64,000 bases of DNA from Victivallis vadensis (lineage in GTDB: Bacteria; Verrucomicrobiota; Lentisphaeria; Victivallales; GWF2-50-93). The position numbers and the translations under genes are program-made. Location: the NCBI GenBank assembly GCA_945883805.1, contig CAMCYE010000002.1, positions 1 through 64,000 on the forward strand, written 5' to 3'. How positions within the stretch are numbered: the stretch's first letter is position 1; each line of letters opens with the position of its first letter. The notes under the pieces are model-generated. The model did no database searches and was not told where the DNA came from. It saw only the letters and a program-made list of their open reading frames with translations. This document shows, in pieces, positions 9,331 through 18,023 of this stretch.

Positions 9331-9587
9331 TTGCAGTTCACCTTGCCGGCAGCCCTTTCCGAACGGGAGTTCACCACACTTTTTCTGATATCCTTGAAAT
9401 CCATCGGTTTCTCGGAGACTTTCAGAGTGCCCCGAAGAGAGGTGATGTCTCCGCTCAGAGGATAAATGATGAATTTATCATCATGGAGCTCATAGGCTAT
9501 CTTGTCGTTGGCGCTCAGATGCAAAGCATCCCTTACGGACTTTGGTATTGTGGTCTGCCCTTTGCTGGTCAAAGTGGATATGATCAT
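9327..9587 (-). CDS. AbrB-type antitoxin (VapB, module 2)
   Basis: An 86-aa AbrB/SpoVT-fold antitoxin: ISTLTSKGQTTIPKSVRDAL is the DNA-binding hairpin. The C-terminal basic tail (SERAAGKVNCK) would contact the PIN toxin. The ATG at 9587 is chosen over a TTG two codons earlier; AAGGAA is at about the right distance from it. The two adjacent VapBC modules are not recent duplicates: their antitoxins share only the family turn. Confidence 0.85.
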   Translation of the reverse strand: MIISTLTSKGQTTIPKSVRDALHLSANDKIAYELHDDKFIIYPLSGDITSLRGTLKVSEKPMDFKDIRKSVVNSRSERAAGKVNCK

Positions 9588-9684
9588 CTTCAATTCCTTG
9601 CTTTACTTCTTGTCATTACTTATAATATAAATAAGGAAATACTGATAATCAAGGATTAATTGAATAATCCATCAAAGGACAAGT

Positions 9685-10737
9685 TCAGATTTTTTTCAGG
9701 AGGGTTTTTATTTCACTGTCTGTCCCGACGGTTATCCTGACGTAGCGTCCGGTGACGGGGCCTTTGAAATAACGTACCAATATTCCATTCTTCTTCAGTC
9801 TCTTGTACAGGCCTTCGCCGTCATTGTCGGGAGGTGCGGCAAAAACAAAATTGGACTGCGAGGTACAGACGGTGAACCCCTTTCTGCACAATGATTCCGC
9901 GAGATATTCACGAGTCCTGCAGATTTTCTTCTTCGTCTCATTGAAGTACTTCCTGTCCTTCAGTGCCGCAGTCGCAACAGCCTGGACAAGTGTTCCGACA
10001 TTATATGAATCCTTGACCTTCATCAAGCCTTCAATGATTTTTTCCGAGGCGAGTGCGTATCCCAGTCGCAATCCTGCAAGCGAATAGCTTTTGGAAAGAG
10101 TTCTTCCGATTATGAGGTTTGGAAATTCGGAAAGCAGTCCGACACAGTTGTCGTCTGCGAAATCCGCATACGCTTCATCAACGAAGACGATGCCTTTGAA
10201 TTTCCTGCAGATCTTCCTGATTTCACCGATCGGGAAAAGCGTGCCTGTCGGCGCATTCGGTCTGGCAATATAGAAAAGCTTTGCGGATTTCGCCTTTTCT
10301 GCGGAATTCGCAGGAATAGAAAAGTCGTCATTGGATTTCAGCGGGATTTTTATGCAGCGGCAGTCCTGCAGTTCCGCAAGCACGGGATAGAGACTGTAGC
10401 TCGGTTCGAAACATGCGATGGATTTTTTTTCGCCGGCAAACGCCCGGGTTGCGATTGTCAGAATGTCGTCCGACCCGTTTCCCACTATTATATTTTCCTG
10501 CTTCAGCCGGAAAATATCTGCGATGGTTTTGCGAAGTTCGCACGCCATCGGATCCGGATAAAGACGGAGCTTGTCGGAGCAGAAAGACTTCAATGCCTTT
10601 GCGACAGCGGGTGAGGGCGGATAGGGGTTTTCGTTGGTGTTCAGCTTTATGTAACGCATGTCCTTCGGCTGTTCGCCCGGAGTGTACCCGTCCATCCTGT
10701 CGATATTTTCTCTGAAATATGTTTTTTTGTTATCCAT
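9685..10737 (-). CDS. hisC: Histidinol-phosphate aminotransferase
   Basis: PLP-dependent class I/II aminotransferase, 350 aa, converting imidazole acetol phosphate and glutamate to histidinol phosphate in histidine synthesis. Landmarks: NTNENPYPPSPAV, GNGSDDILTI, PNAPTGTLF, VDEAYADF, the PLP lysine in GRTLSKSYSLAGLRLGYA (K216) and a final ITVGTDSEI. Length is normal for HisC. It stands alone, not in a his operon, so a paralogue acting on aromatic amino acids is possible, but the sequence reads as HisC. Confidence 0.88.
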   Translation of the reverse strand: MDNKKTYFRENIDRMDGYTPGEQPKDMRYIKLNTNENPYPPSPAVAKALKSFCSDKLRLYPDPMACELRKTIADIFRLKQENIIVGNGSDDILTIATRAFAGEKKSIACFEPSYSLYPVLAELQDCRCIKIPLKSNDDFSIPANSAEKAKSAKLFYIARPNAPTGTLFPIGEIRKICRKFKGIVFVDEAYADFADDNCVGLLSEFPNLIIGRTLSKSYSLAGLRLGYALASEKIIEGLMKVKDSYNVGTLVQAVATAALKDRKYFNETKKKICRTREYLAESLCRKGFTVCTSQSNFVFAAPPDNDGEGLYKRLKKNGILVRYFKGPVTGRYVRITVGTDSEIKTLLKKI

Positions 10738-11033
10738 GATTTCCTAATATAGTGTCTTTGTCGCATAGTGCTAGGTTTTAAGTTTTAGGTTTTAAGTTAA
10801 AAAAATCGGAACTCCAGTCAATCTTCCCGCATAAGGCGGATTTATCATAATGGGAATTGCATGCCGGAATGCCTGCGTTACTTTAAGATGTAGCAGAAGT
10901 AGGTGTTAAGTTTTAAGTTTCAAGTTTTAAGTATGATTTTTTTAGAGGAATAATACTTTTTCCCTTAAAACTTAACACTTGAAACTTAAAACAATGAGAA
11001 TTGTGGAAGAACAGATTAACCATAGGAGACATT
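10738..11033. other. Spacer with degenerate TTAAGTTTTAAGTTT repeats
   Basis: Divergent intergenic region. It contains two opposed runs of the motif TTAAGTTTTAAGTTTCAAG (10905-10930 and 10968-10992), forming a long imperfect hairpin around a small loop; shorter copies lie at 10775-10798, 15885-15912, 17785-17815 and 19445-19530. AGGAG before 11034 is the ribosome-binding site of the next gene. No gene seen. Confidence 0.55.
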
Positions 11034-12173
11034 ATGTTTGGAAGATTGTTTTTCATATTGTTTGCAATGACAATGCCGTTTTCGCTTTTTGCGCTTAAAC
11101 CGGGAGATAAGGCCACGGATCTGGAAATATTGAAGTGGCTCAAGGGAAATCCCATAACGCTCGATGTCGCCAGTGCCAGGAATGTTCTTGTTGTCGCATT
11201 CTGGGCGACATGGGCTCCTCCCTGCATTGAGGCGATGCCGCTCCTGGGCGATGTCCAGAAGAAATATGCCGACAAGGGTGTGCTGGTTGTCGCCATTTCA
11301 TCCGAGGAGGAGAAGGTTGTCTCCGAGTTCATCCATTCAAGAGGCTATATAAACTACGGGATTGCATTGGATGACGCCAGGAAGACATTCAAAAAATACA
11401 TGGACGGGGACCCGGGCATTCCAACCCTTTTCATAATTGGCAGGGATGGAATCGTCTTATGGAAGGGATATCCGATGGAGCTTGATGCGGTTCTTGAAAA
11501 AGTGACTGCGGACAAGTTCGACATTGAACTGCAGAAGAAAATCACCGTAATGCATGATGAGTTGCGGAAGGCGATGGAGAAGGACAGCACTGGTGCGATG
11601 ATAAATATCGCCGACTCCATTTTGGAGAAGGATCCCGACGACGATATTGCGCTGAGATGCCGGCTTTATGTCTTTGAAAAAAGGAACCAGCCAAAAGAGG
11701 CGCTTGCATTCCTGAACAAGCTTCAGTCAAGGTCTCCGAAGCATTTCCCCTTTTATTTCATGGAACTCAGCGTAATGGATAAAATAGGATCCGCACCTGA
11801 AGAGAAGAGGAAAGTCTATGAGAAGGCGTTTTCCGTTTTCAAGGATGATTCTGAAACACTTGCCAGACTGTCTTCAATCATTTCCAATGACATGTCCTTC
11901 GGCACGGGCTCAGTAAAGCTTGAACTTGATACCGCCAGAAGGGCGTTTGAGCTTCTTCCGCCGGAGGCTGCAGGGAGGAAAAAAGCCATCTGTCTCGCTG
12001 TGCTTGCCAGGGCGTATTATAATGCCGGATGTATTGACAAGGCTATTTTAATCCAGAAGGAAGCCGTTGGCGATTTTGCCGGATTTGACGAGGAGAAAAA
12101 TGCTGGCAATCTGCTGAAGTATTATCAGGAGGCCTCCGACGTGAACAGGGAAGCTCTTGCTTCCGAGAAGTAG
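11034..12173 (+). CDS. Exported TlpA/thioredoxin-like protein with AxxC active site and TPR-like tail
   Basis: Starts with a signal peptide (MFGRLFFILFAMTMPFSLFA). The redoxin domain spans about residues 20-170: VVAFWATWAPPCIEAMP, then GIPTLFIIGRDG with the cis-Pro. The TlpA consensus here is WCxPC; this protein has W-A-P-P-C, so the first, nucleophilic cysteine is Ala61 and only Cys64 remains. The codon reads GCT on the DNA. Residues about 175-380 are helical and repeat-like (EALAFLNKLQSRSPKHFPFY), consistent with TPRs. A classical thiol-disulfide exchange is unlikely; it may bind partners or act through one cysteine. ATG at 11034 preferred for its AGGAG and for the signal peptide. Confidence 0.75.
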   Translation: MFGRLFFILFAMTMPFSLFALKPGDKATDLEILKWLKGNPITLDVASARNVLVVAFWATWAPPCIEAMPLLGDVQKKYADKGVLVVAISSEEEKVVSEFIHSRGYINYGIALDDARKTFKKYMDGDPGIPTLFIIGRDGIVLWKGYPMELDAVLEKVTADKFDIELQKKITVMHDELRKAMEKDSTGAMINIADSILEKDPDDDIALRCRLYVFEKRNQPKEALAFLNKLQSRSPKHFPFYFMELSVMDKIGSAPEEKRKVYEKAFSVFKDDSETLARLSSIISNDMSFGTGSVKLELDTARRAFELLPPEAAGRKKAICLAVLARAYYNAGCIDKAILIQKEAVGDFAGFDEEKNAGNLLKYYQEASDVNREALASEK

Positions 12174-12225
12174 TTTTTCTGGAAAAATGAGGGTTTTTCA
12201 GGAAAACTATTTATGATGCATGTGG

Positions 12226-12615
12226 TTATTTACGGTTGCGGTATTCCTGCTTTTCCCCGTCCTTTTTGTATTCGTGCCAGTCCTTATAGTTGTAAATGTC
12301 GATTCCGCAGAAGATGCACCATGGCAGGAATATTACGACAGTCACCAACAGCAGGATCGTGTTTTCGTAATGCAGATACAAAGTCAGTAGTAAAAGCAAT
12401 ATTATGAAGGGCGGTATGTTAAGGAGGCATTTCCGGATAAACCTGCTTCTTTTCCTTAAGTCGTCATCTTTCCCGGAAGGATTGTCGCAGTTGATTTCGC
12501 CATCATCTGTTTCGTCGTAGGAAAGAACCTCCCCGCAGTTGACGCATTCATAGGTGCCGAAGCTGTTTTCCTCGCGGCATTTTGAACAGATGACATATTT
12601 GGTTTCAGTTTTCAT
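12226..12615 (-). CDS. Small zinc-ribbon membrane protein
   Basis: 129 aa. Residues 10-28 carry CSKCREENSFGTYECVNCG, a two-CxxC zinc ribbon on the cytoplasmic side. After an acidic linker come two hydrophobic helices at about residues 65-85 and 88-108, then a basic tail. I recognise the architecture (zinc ribbon plus two TM segments) but not a named family. It converges with the gene to its left and is divergent from 12753. Function unknown. Confidence 0.6.
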   Translation of the reverse strand: MKTETKYVICSKCREENSFGTYECVNCGEVLSYDETDDGEINCDNPSGKDDDLRKRSRFIRKCLLNIPPFIILLLLLTLYLHYENTILLLVTVVIFLPWCIFCGIDIYNYKDWHEYKKDGEKQEYRNRK

Positions 12616-12752
12616 ACCGTCTGGAAAATAATTCGGGGACTGGGAAGAATCAAGTTGTCGCCGCCATAATTTACTTTTTGACGTTATGTGCTATTTTTCA
12701 TCGGGTTTAAATCAGTAGGATTAAAAGTTCCCTAAAATGGAGGATCTGGAGA

Positions 12753-13067
12753 ATGAAGAAGTCAATGATTTTGGTAGCCGCAGTGATGCTGACTGGTTTC
12801 CTTGCGTGTGGGCAGGCCGTATCACCGTCGGCCGCCACAAAGGTTATCGCTGGCGCTAAAGCCCAGACGACGTGTCCTGTCATGGAGGGGAACAAGATTG
12901 ACAAGAAAATATTTGTTGATGTGAAAGGCAAAAGAATTTACTGCTGCTGTCCGGGATGCCCCGCGAAGATTAAGGCGGACCCGGATAAATACATAAAGCA
13001 GTTGGAAGACCAGGGCGTTGTCTTGGAAAAAGCTCCAGAAGCGAAGGCGACTGAAGCCAAGAAATAA
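12753..13067 (+). CDS. Putative lipoprotein with YHS-like cysteine motif
   Basis: 104 aa. The N terminus MKKSMILVAAVMLTGFLACG ends with an L-A-C lipobox, so a lipid-anchored exported protein is likely. The core has TCPVMEGNKIDKKIFVDVKG and YCCCPGCPAKIKADPDKYI. This is the pattern of the small YHS/heavy-metal-related proteins often found with metal efflux or reduction systems; cysteines probably bind a metal. The C terminus is an Ala/Lys/Glu tail. GGAG before ATG. A repeat element begins two bases after its stop codon. Confidence 0.65.
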   Translation: MKKSMILVAAVMLTGFLACGQAVSPSAATKVIAGAKAQTTCPVMEGNKIDKKIFVDVKGKRIYCCCPGCPAKIKADPDKYIKQLEDQGVVLEKAPEAKATEAKK

Positions 13068-13068
13068 T

Positions 13069-13333
13069 GGTTCGTTTTCATTTTGAGTGGGTCAACACAT
13101 GAATATCCAATATCCAACACGGAATGTCCAATATCCAAGGAAATTATCGGATTTGCCCCTTTTTACCGTGTCTATGCTTTTTAATAATATTGAGCTCAAT
13201 TCATCGTTTTTTTTAAGATGGAATTAATTTTCTTCGCCTGTTGAATGAGTTCGTCTTTTCTACACTTCATCGGTTGGATATTCCGTGTTGGATATTGGAT
13301 ATTCGAGTTACCCACTCGATCTGAGAAAGAGCC
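13069..13333. mobile_element. Dispersed inverted-repeat element with decayed four-helix-bundle gene (copy A1)
   Basis: 265 bp bounded by imperfect 24-bp terminal inverted repeats (13069-13092, 13310-13333; 18 of 24 positions match; shared end GAGTGGGT). Inside lies a second inverted repeat: GAATATCCAATATCCAACAC near the left and its complement near the right, one mismatch over 31 bp. Between them the minus strand reads KINSILKK in a frame disrupted soon after. Further copies: 33958-34262 (opposite orientation) and 62578-62820 (right end missing); a core fragment is at about 17820-17870. Not coding in its present form. Confidence 0.75.
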
Positions 13334-13356
13334 TAAATAATATTATGCTGTCATTG

Positions 13357-13394
13357 AAAAAAACACGCAGGATTTGAATCCTGCGTGTTTTTTT
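13357..13394 (-). terminator. Bidirectional-looking rho-independent terminator
   Basis: Perfect stem ACACGCAGGATT / AATCCTGCGTGT with a 2-nt loop and flanking A and T runs of seven on each strand. It starts within the stop codon of the epimerase gene, so it terminates that leftward transcript. Confidence 0.9.
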
Positions 13395-14301
13395 ATTTCA
13401 TGAAATATTCCACGGTCGTCTTCAGTCCGGCGTTGAAGTCGGAGGTCGGCTTGAATCCGGTCGAGAGAAGTTTGCCGATCGACGCAAGTGAATGTTTTAT
13501 CTCGCCAGGACGCGCCGGTTTGTGTTCAACTGACGATTTGGAGCCGGTGATTTTTATGATAAGATTCACCAAGTCGTTTATGCTTGTCGCACTGCCGTAG
13601 GCGACATTGAATACGCCGGTGTGGCTGTTCTGCGACATGAACGCATTTGCCGCAACCACGTCTTTCACATAGACGAAATCCCTTGTCTGCTCCCCGTCAC
13701 CGTAAATGGAGATCAGTCCGTTTGAAACCGCCCTTGAAACAAAGATGGGAATTGCCGCGGCGTATGCGCTTTTCGGATCCTGCCTTGGTCCGAACACGTT
13801 GAAATATCTGAGGCAGGCGGTTTTTAATTTCCCCTCGCGTGCGAACATCGCACAGTAATATTCTCCGTCGAGTTTGGTTATCGCATAAGGGCTGAGCGGA
13901 TCCGGTGTCATCGTTTCGACTTTTGGAGATTCAGGATTCTCCCCATAGCACGCGGCGGATGTGCTGAAACATAGCTTTTTCACGCCTGCTGCGGCCGCCT
14001 CCTCAAGCACTACGAGCGTACCCTCGGCATTCACCCGCACGTACTCGACCGGTTTCTCCATGGACTCGACAACGCTTATCGCCGCAGCCATGTGAAATAT
14101 GTAGTCAACGCCTTTAACCGCTTCCTTGACAGCATTCCTCTCAAGTATGCTTCCCTCGATCAGCTTGTAGTCAAATCCCCTGAAATTTTCCTTCCTGCCG
14201 GAACGGAAATTGTCGAGAATGACAATGTCCGCCTTGTTCTGAAAGTGTTCAACGATATGACTGCCGATAAACCCCGCTCCGCCCGTCACTAGAATTTTCA
14301 T
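13393..14301 (-). CDS. galE: NAD-dependent sugar-nucleotide epimerase (GalE-like)
   Basis: 302-aa extended SDR. The NAD-binding GGAGFIGSH is at residues 7-15, the catalytic pair is in SPYAITKLDGEYY (Tyr-x-x-x-Lys), and STSAACYG supplies the Ser/Thr. Proteins of this length and type interconvert UDP-glucose/UDP-galactose or their N-acetyl forms at C4. It is the last gene on this side of an amino-sugar cluster (kinase, uridylyl-type transferase, deacetylase), which fits UDP-GlcNAc/UDP-GalNAc epimerisation; the exact substrate is inference. AAGGA precedes the ATG. It is separated from the next gene by about 400 bp, so it may have its own promoter. Confidence 0.8.
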   Translation of the reverse strand: MKILVTGGAGFIGSHIVEHFQNKADIVILDNFRSGRKENFRGFDYKLIEGSILERNAVKEAVKGVDYIFHMAAAISVVESMEKPVEYVRVNAEGTLVVLEEAAAAGVKKLCFSTSAACYGENPESPKVETMTPDPLSPYAITKLDGEYYCAMFAREGKLKTACLRYFNVFGPRQDPKSAYAAAIPIFVSRAVSNGLISIYGDGEQTRDFVYVKDVVAANAFMSQNSHTGVFNVAYGSATSINDLVNLIIKITGSKSSVEHKPARPGEIKHSLASIGKLLSTGFKPTSDFNAGLKTTVEYFMK

Positions 14302-14633
14302 GGTATCCTTTCGTTAAATTAAATATGTCTTCTGCAAATTGTCCGCCAGGCAACAACCATCGATACTTAAAACGTAGTTGATTAATCAATAAAAAATGCC
14401 ATGTAAAACTCTGATGGCAAGAGTCTTTCTCCAAAATGACGCATTTTACTGTTGAACTACCACAGAGCAAAAGCCATACTAGTGTTTTTCGGCTCCTCTA
14501 TGGACAACGAGTGGGTGGTGGATAGCGTCATATTGGTTCAACGCCTTCCGAGAGAAAGTAATTTTTCGGGTGGAGCGTTGAAAATACTGTTGTCAAATGT
14601 ATGTTGAATCCTCGAGTAAATTAAGGATTCCTC
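14302..14633. other. Intergenic spacer, nothing coding
   Basis: About 330 bp between the epimerase and a short ORF6N-like relic. A small hairpin TGCCAT...ATGGCA is at about 14397-14419. No promoter or RNA gene could be recognised. Confidence 0.4.
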
Positions 14634-14687
14634 ATGAATAAGAACAATGAACTGCTTGTGCCTATAGAGAGGATTCATATTAGATAA
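14634..14687 (+). pseudogene. N-terminal remnant of an ORF6N-domain (phage antirepressor-like) gene
   Basis: An 17-codon frame, MNKNNELLVPIERIHIR then stop. ORF6N-domain proteins typically begin with an ELVPIERIxxRI pattern before the IRGxxVMLD core, and AAGGA sits at the right distance before this ATG. The rest of the domain is absent; the next bases run into the end of the kinase gene. Read as a deleted mobile-element gene; short length keeps the call tentative. Confidence 0.4.
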
Positions 14688-14700
14688 AACTCCGATACCC

Positions 14701-15804
14701 TCAGATCTTCTCCGCGAGGCGATTCATCTCCTCCTCCTGTTCCTCAATCAGCGAAACGAGTTTGAACTGCGTCCTGCACCGGTCAAGATTATGGCCTTCA
14801 CGGTGAACCTTGAAATACGTGTCTCCGGAAAGATAATCTGTCAGGAACCTCAGTCCAATCTCAAGCGTTATGAGCTTTCCGCCGAATGCGAGGTGTTCTA
14901 CTTCCGTTTTGGTCAGGAAGTCTTTTGCCGCGGACATATATCCTTGCACAAGCGCCTTGTACATGTGCATCTGCATCTTCACTTTGCCCAGGTCTTTTTC
15001 ATCTTCGGCGGCCGGACTGGTGCTTGTCCGGACAAGGTCCCCGAAGTCATAAAGCGCAAGCCCGGGCATCACGGTGTCAAGATCGATGACGCAAACGGCT
15101 TCTCCCGTCTTGTCGTCAAGCAGGACATTGTTGAGCTTGGTGTCGTTGTGCGTTATTCTTTCCGGTATTTTCCCTTCTCTGTTGAGATTAAGGAGAAGTG
15201 TGCCGACATTTTCATGGTTTAGTGCGAATGCAATTTCGGCTTTTGCGGATTTCGCACGGTTGCACGAATCGGAAGCGAGCGTATTTTTGAAAGATTCGAA
15301 TCTTTTCGGGGTATTATGGAAGTCCGGGATTGTTTCGCTGAGTCTTTTGCCGGGAAGGTCGACAAGGTGCCTTTGAAATTCACCGAATGCCTTTGCCGCC
15401 TGAAATGCCTGCTCAGGGGTTTCTATTATATCGTAGGTTTTTGCGTTTTCCACAAAAATATATGTCCGCCAGCAGTTGCCTTCCCTGTCCATGTGGTGCG
15501 GCAGTCCGTTCCCGGATCTGATAAGGGACAAGGCCTTTCTTGAAGCGTCTCCTGAAGATGAAAGTTTCCCATGAATATGCGAGGTCACCCTGTCTATGTT
15601 GTCCATCAGGGCGACAGGGTTCTTGAAAATATTGTGATTGATCCTCTGTATGATGTATCTGACATTTGCCCCGCCCTGGCTGAAAGTCACCGCGAATGTG
15701 TCGTTGATATGTCCTGATCCATACGGACTGGCGCTGATGAAATCGCCGGCGATATTGAAATTACCGCTCACTTCCTTGAGATTGTATTTTTTTGCTGAAG
15801 TCAT
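14701..15804 (-). CDS. nahK: N-acetylhexosamine 1-kinase-like (APH fold)
   Basis: 367-aa APH-type kinase. It shows the phosphate-binding region GSGHINDTFAV (about residue 30-40), the catalytic loop ERITHNDTKLNNVLLDD (H219-N220-D221) and the metal-binding VIDLDTVMPGLALYDFGD. The IQRINHNIFKNP and RTYIFVENAKTYD stretches are those of NahK-type kinases, which phosphorylate GlcNAc or GalNAc at C1. I use the ATG at 15804, which has AAGGAAT upstream, rather than the longer frame. Downstream of a nucleotidyltransferase that could use its product. Confidence 0.82.
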   Translation of the reverse strand: MTSAKKYNLKEVSGNFNIAGDFISASPYGSGHINDTFAVTFSQGGANVRYIIQRINHNIFKNPVALMDNIDRVTSHIHGKLSSSGDASRKALSLIRSGNGLPHHMDREGNCWRTYIFVENAKTYDIIETPEQAFQAAKAFGEFQRHLVDLPGKRLSETIPDFHNTPKRFESFKNTLASDSCNRAKSAKAEIAFALNHENVGTLLLNLNREGKIPERITHNDTKLNNVLLDDKTGEAVCVIDLDTVMPGLALYDFGDLVRTSTSPAAEDEKDLGKVKMQMHMYKALVQGYMSAAKDFLTKTEVEHLAFGGKLITLEIGLRFLTDYLSGDTYFKVHREGHNLDRCRTQFKLVSLIEEQEEEMNRLAEKI

Positions 15805-15946
15805 TGTGAATTCCTTTCTGTTAGTGTCCAAGTGTCCAAGTGGCCAGCGCCTGACGAAGTTCGAAAGTTCTAGAGTTCTAAAGTTTGGCTTAAAACTTAA
15901 CACTTAAAACTTAATTCCGACCAACGACTGACGACTGACGACCAAC

Positions 15947-15972
15947 GTTGCGGCGCTCTGGCCGCCTAATTT
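15947..15972. repeat. GCGGCC hairpin repeat (family B)
   Basis: GTTGCGGC-GCTCTG-GCCGCCTAATTT, a hairpin whose TAATTT end lies three bases from the stop codon of the upstream-lying minus-strand gene. Related copies at 2022, 38032, 40053 (inverted), 47922, 61645 and 62821. On the minus strand the stem is followed by AAC, only sometimes with a T run, so termination here is possible but not certain. Confidence 0.7.
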
Positions 15973-15975
15973 AAA

Positions 15976-16881
15976 TCACAGTTTTTCCGGATACGCGCCG
16001 GAATTGATAAGTTTCCTTATGTTTTCAACGACTACCGGTTTGTCTTCGCGGTAGGTTACTCCGAACCACTGGTCTCTGCTTTCCAGCACTTTTACCCGGG
16101 CTTCATTTGTCTTGACAAGATCTCCCACGACCGTGGGAATGAAGAATTCCGCTTTGAGGTTGCCGATATTCCTTTCAAGAAAATCCACGAACTGTTTTTC
16201 AAGATGCCCGAACAGGGACGGGGTGAACCCCCACATGTTCATGGAAGCGATCTCGTTGCCGGTGAGTTTCATGGTTCCGCCGTTCTCGTCCGTGAATTTC
16301 GCACCGCTGTCGGTCTTTTCTATTTTCGTCCTTTCCACCACTTCGACGAGATAGCCCTTTGAATCGGTCTTGCATATTCCGCGGGCGACGAAGCCGAATT
16401 CCGAAAGTGTGTTTTTGAGTTCGAATCCGACCATGTAATATTCGGGGGCTCCGCCGGTTACGGTTTTCGAGAGCTCCTTCGCGAGAAGCTCATATCCGCA
16501 GCGTCCGTAGAAGTCATCCGCATTGATGACGGCGAACGGCTCCTTCACTGAATCCTTCGCCATGAGGATCGCATGGCCGGTCCCCCAGGGTTTCTGCCGG
16601 CCTTCAGGCACTTTGAATCCAGCAGGAAGTTTGTCTATTTCCTGAAAGACGTATTCGGTTTTTATCTTCGATTCAAACCTGCTGCCGATGCATTCCCTGA
16701 AAGTCTCCTCTATATCCTCTCGGATCACGAAAACCACTTTGCCGAAACCGGCACGGATGGCATCGTGGATGGAATAGTCTATTATGATTTCAGAGCAGGG
16801 TCCGACAGGGTCGATCTGTTTGAGGCCGCCGTAGCGGCTTCCTATTCCGGCGGCAAGGACTAAAAGCGTTGGCTTTACCAT
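15976..16881 (-). CDS. Nucleotidyltransferase for sugar 1-phosphates
   Basis: 301-aa GT-A type nucleotidyltransferase. Signature LVLAAGIGSRYGGLKQ (residues 7-22), WGTGHAILMA, and the metal-binding FAVINADDFYG. It would join UTP or dTTP to a hexose 1-phosphate and release pyrophosphate. Between NahK-like kinase and deacetylase genes on the same strand, a role as UDP-HexNAc pyrophosphorylase in amino-sugar salvage is the natural inference. ATG at 16881 chosen for GGAG six bases away; the longer frame begins inside the deacetylase. Gap to the deacetylase 43 bp. Confidence 0.8.
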   Translation of the reverse strand: MVKPTLLVLAAGIGSRYGGLKQIDPVGPCSEIIIDYSIHDAIRAGFGKVVFVIREDIEETFRECIGSRFESKIKTEYVFQEIDKLPAGFKVPEGRQKPWGTGHAILMAKDSVKEPFAVINADDFYGRCGYELLAKELSKTVTGGAPEYYMVGFELKNTLSEFGFVARGICKTDSKGYLVEVVERTKIEKTDSGAKFTDENGGTMKLTGNEIASMNMWGFTPSLFGHLEKQFVDFLERNIGNLKAEFFIPTVVGDLVKTNEARVKVLESRDQWFGVTYREDKPVVVENIRKLINSGAYPEKL

Positions 16882-16924
16882 TTTATCTCCATTCCTATTT
16901 AAATTTTTGTTCCACAAAATTTTA

Positions 16925-17773
16925 TTACGAAAATTTATTGATCCTGGATTGCACGTCATTTTTGAATCTTTCAATTGCGGCGAGAGTGAAAGCCGCAATT
17001 GAAAGATTCGGGTTCCTCATGAGTGGAGTGAGATCCATTGCGTAAATCAGAGCGGCGCACTCATCGGTCTTATGCGAAGCGAAGAAGGTCGCGTTTGAAA
17101 GTCGTCGCCCGATGGCTGCAAGGTCATAGCGTTTCCCCCCGCTTATCTGAGAATCGAAGACTCCGAGAATTGCAGCTGCGATATTTTCATGCCCCGAGGC
17201 GGGGAGGACGGCTTTTTCATCATCATTGAGCCAGTCGAGATTCCTCCATACTTCGCAACCGTAGACCCTGCCCGGTTTCTTTTCATCGGGGAGGCGCCTC
17301 AGCGCCTCTATTGAGCGCAGTACGCTGGCGACATGGGTGTCGTGTTTGTCCGCCGGATTGTGAAGATATACCACTTCTGGCCCTGTTTCCGCGAGTATCG
17401 CAAAAAGATCCCCGACAAGATCTTTTGCCGGGGCGGTTTTAACTGCGGAACTGGGATAGGCAAGCTGGATTTGAATTGAATAGTCTCCCACGACTGCCGC
17501 TTTTCTCTGTTCCACCTTACGTATTTCCTGCATCTGTGAATCGGTGTAGTCCTTGTAGGCCCCGGCTCTCGGACTGCCGGCGCCTTCGGTGACGATGACG
17601 CTGGAAAACCATTTGTCCTTTCTGCCGAAGCATTCTGCGATTCCGTGGTATGCGAAAATCTCCGTGTCGTCCTGGTGTGCCGCAATGCTGAGGTGCGTTG
17701 TCCTCTTCAGAGCCGCATTTTCAGATATTCCATCCGGAATAAAAATATCCGCCTTCTTACTTGTCAGTTTCAT
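16925..17773 (-). CDS. PIG-L family (LmbE-like) deacetylase
   Basis: 282 aa. The zinc site is visible as AAHQDDTE (residues 32-38, the AHPDD motif with Gln for Pro) and HNPADKHDTHVAS (His144, His147). The family removes N-acetyl groups from GlcNAc-containing substrates. Size and the FYASHKTD-like motif near the C terminus agree with cytoplasmic LmbE enzymes. It lies within the amino-sugar cluster, immediately upstream of the nucleotidyltransferase, so a GlcNAc-derived substrate is plausible. No signal peptide. Confidence 0.85.
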   Translation of the reverse strand: MKLTSKKADIFIPDGISENAALKRTTHLSIAAHQDDTEIFAYHGIAECFGRKDKWFSSVIVTEGAGSPRAGAYKDYTDSQMQEIRKVEQRKAAVVGDYSIQIQLAYPSSAVKTAPAKDLVGDLFAILAETGPEVVYLHNPADKHDTHVASVLRSIEALRRLPDEKKPGRVYGCEVWRNLDWLNDDEKAVLPASGHENIAAAILGVFDSQISGGKRYDLAAIGRRLSNATFFASHKTDECAALIYAMDLTPLMRNPNLSIAAFTLAAIERFKNDVQSRINKFS

Positions 17774-18023
17774 TTATAAACCCCGTTTTAAGTGTTAAGT
17801 TTTAGGTGTTAAGTCCAAATCTGAATATCCAATGTCCAATCCGCCACGGCGGAAATGTCCAATATTCAAGTTAAGTTTAAACTTCCGCACTCTCGCATTT
17901 CAGGACTTCCGAACTCTGTGACCATTCGATATTGGAAGTTCGAAGTTGAATGTTCGATGTTCAATTTTATTCAAACTCCCGAACTCTGTGCCTTTGCGCC
18001 TCTGTCCCTATGTGCCTCCTTGT
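17774..18023. repeat. Spacer with core fragment of the family A element
   Basis: Contains the GAATATCCAATGTCCAATC and GGCGGAAATGTCCAATATTC core of the 13069-13333 element around a CCGCCACGGCGG mini-hairpin, without its terminal repeats, plus TTAAGTTTTAGG repeats. No gene. Confidence 0.5.

Noticed and set aside
12938..13138. Short frames reading MDIGHSVLDIGYS and similar (also 34076-34285, 62704-63090)
   Set aside because: They are translations of the inverted-repeat element itself and recur wherever the element does; not genes in their present form.
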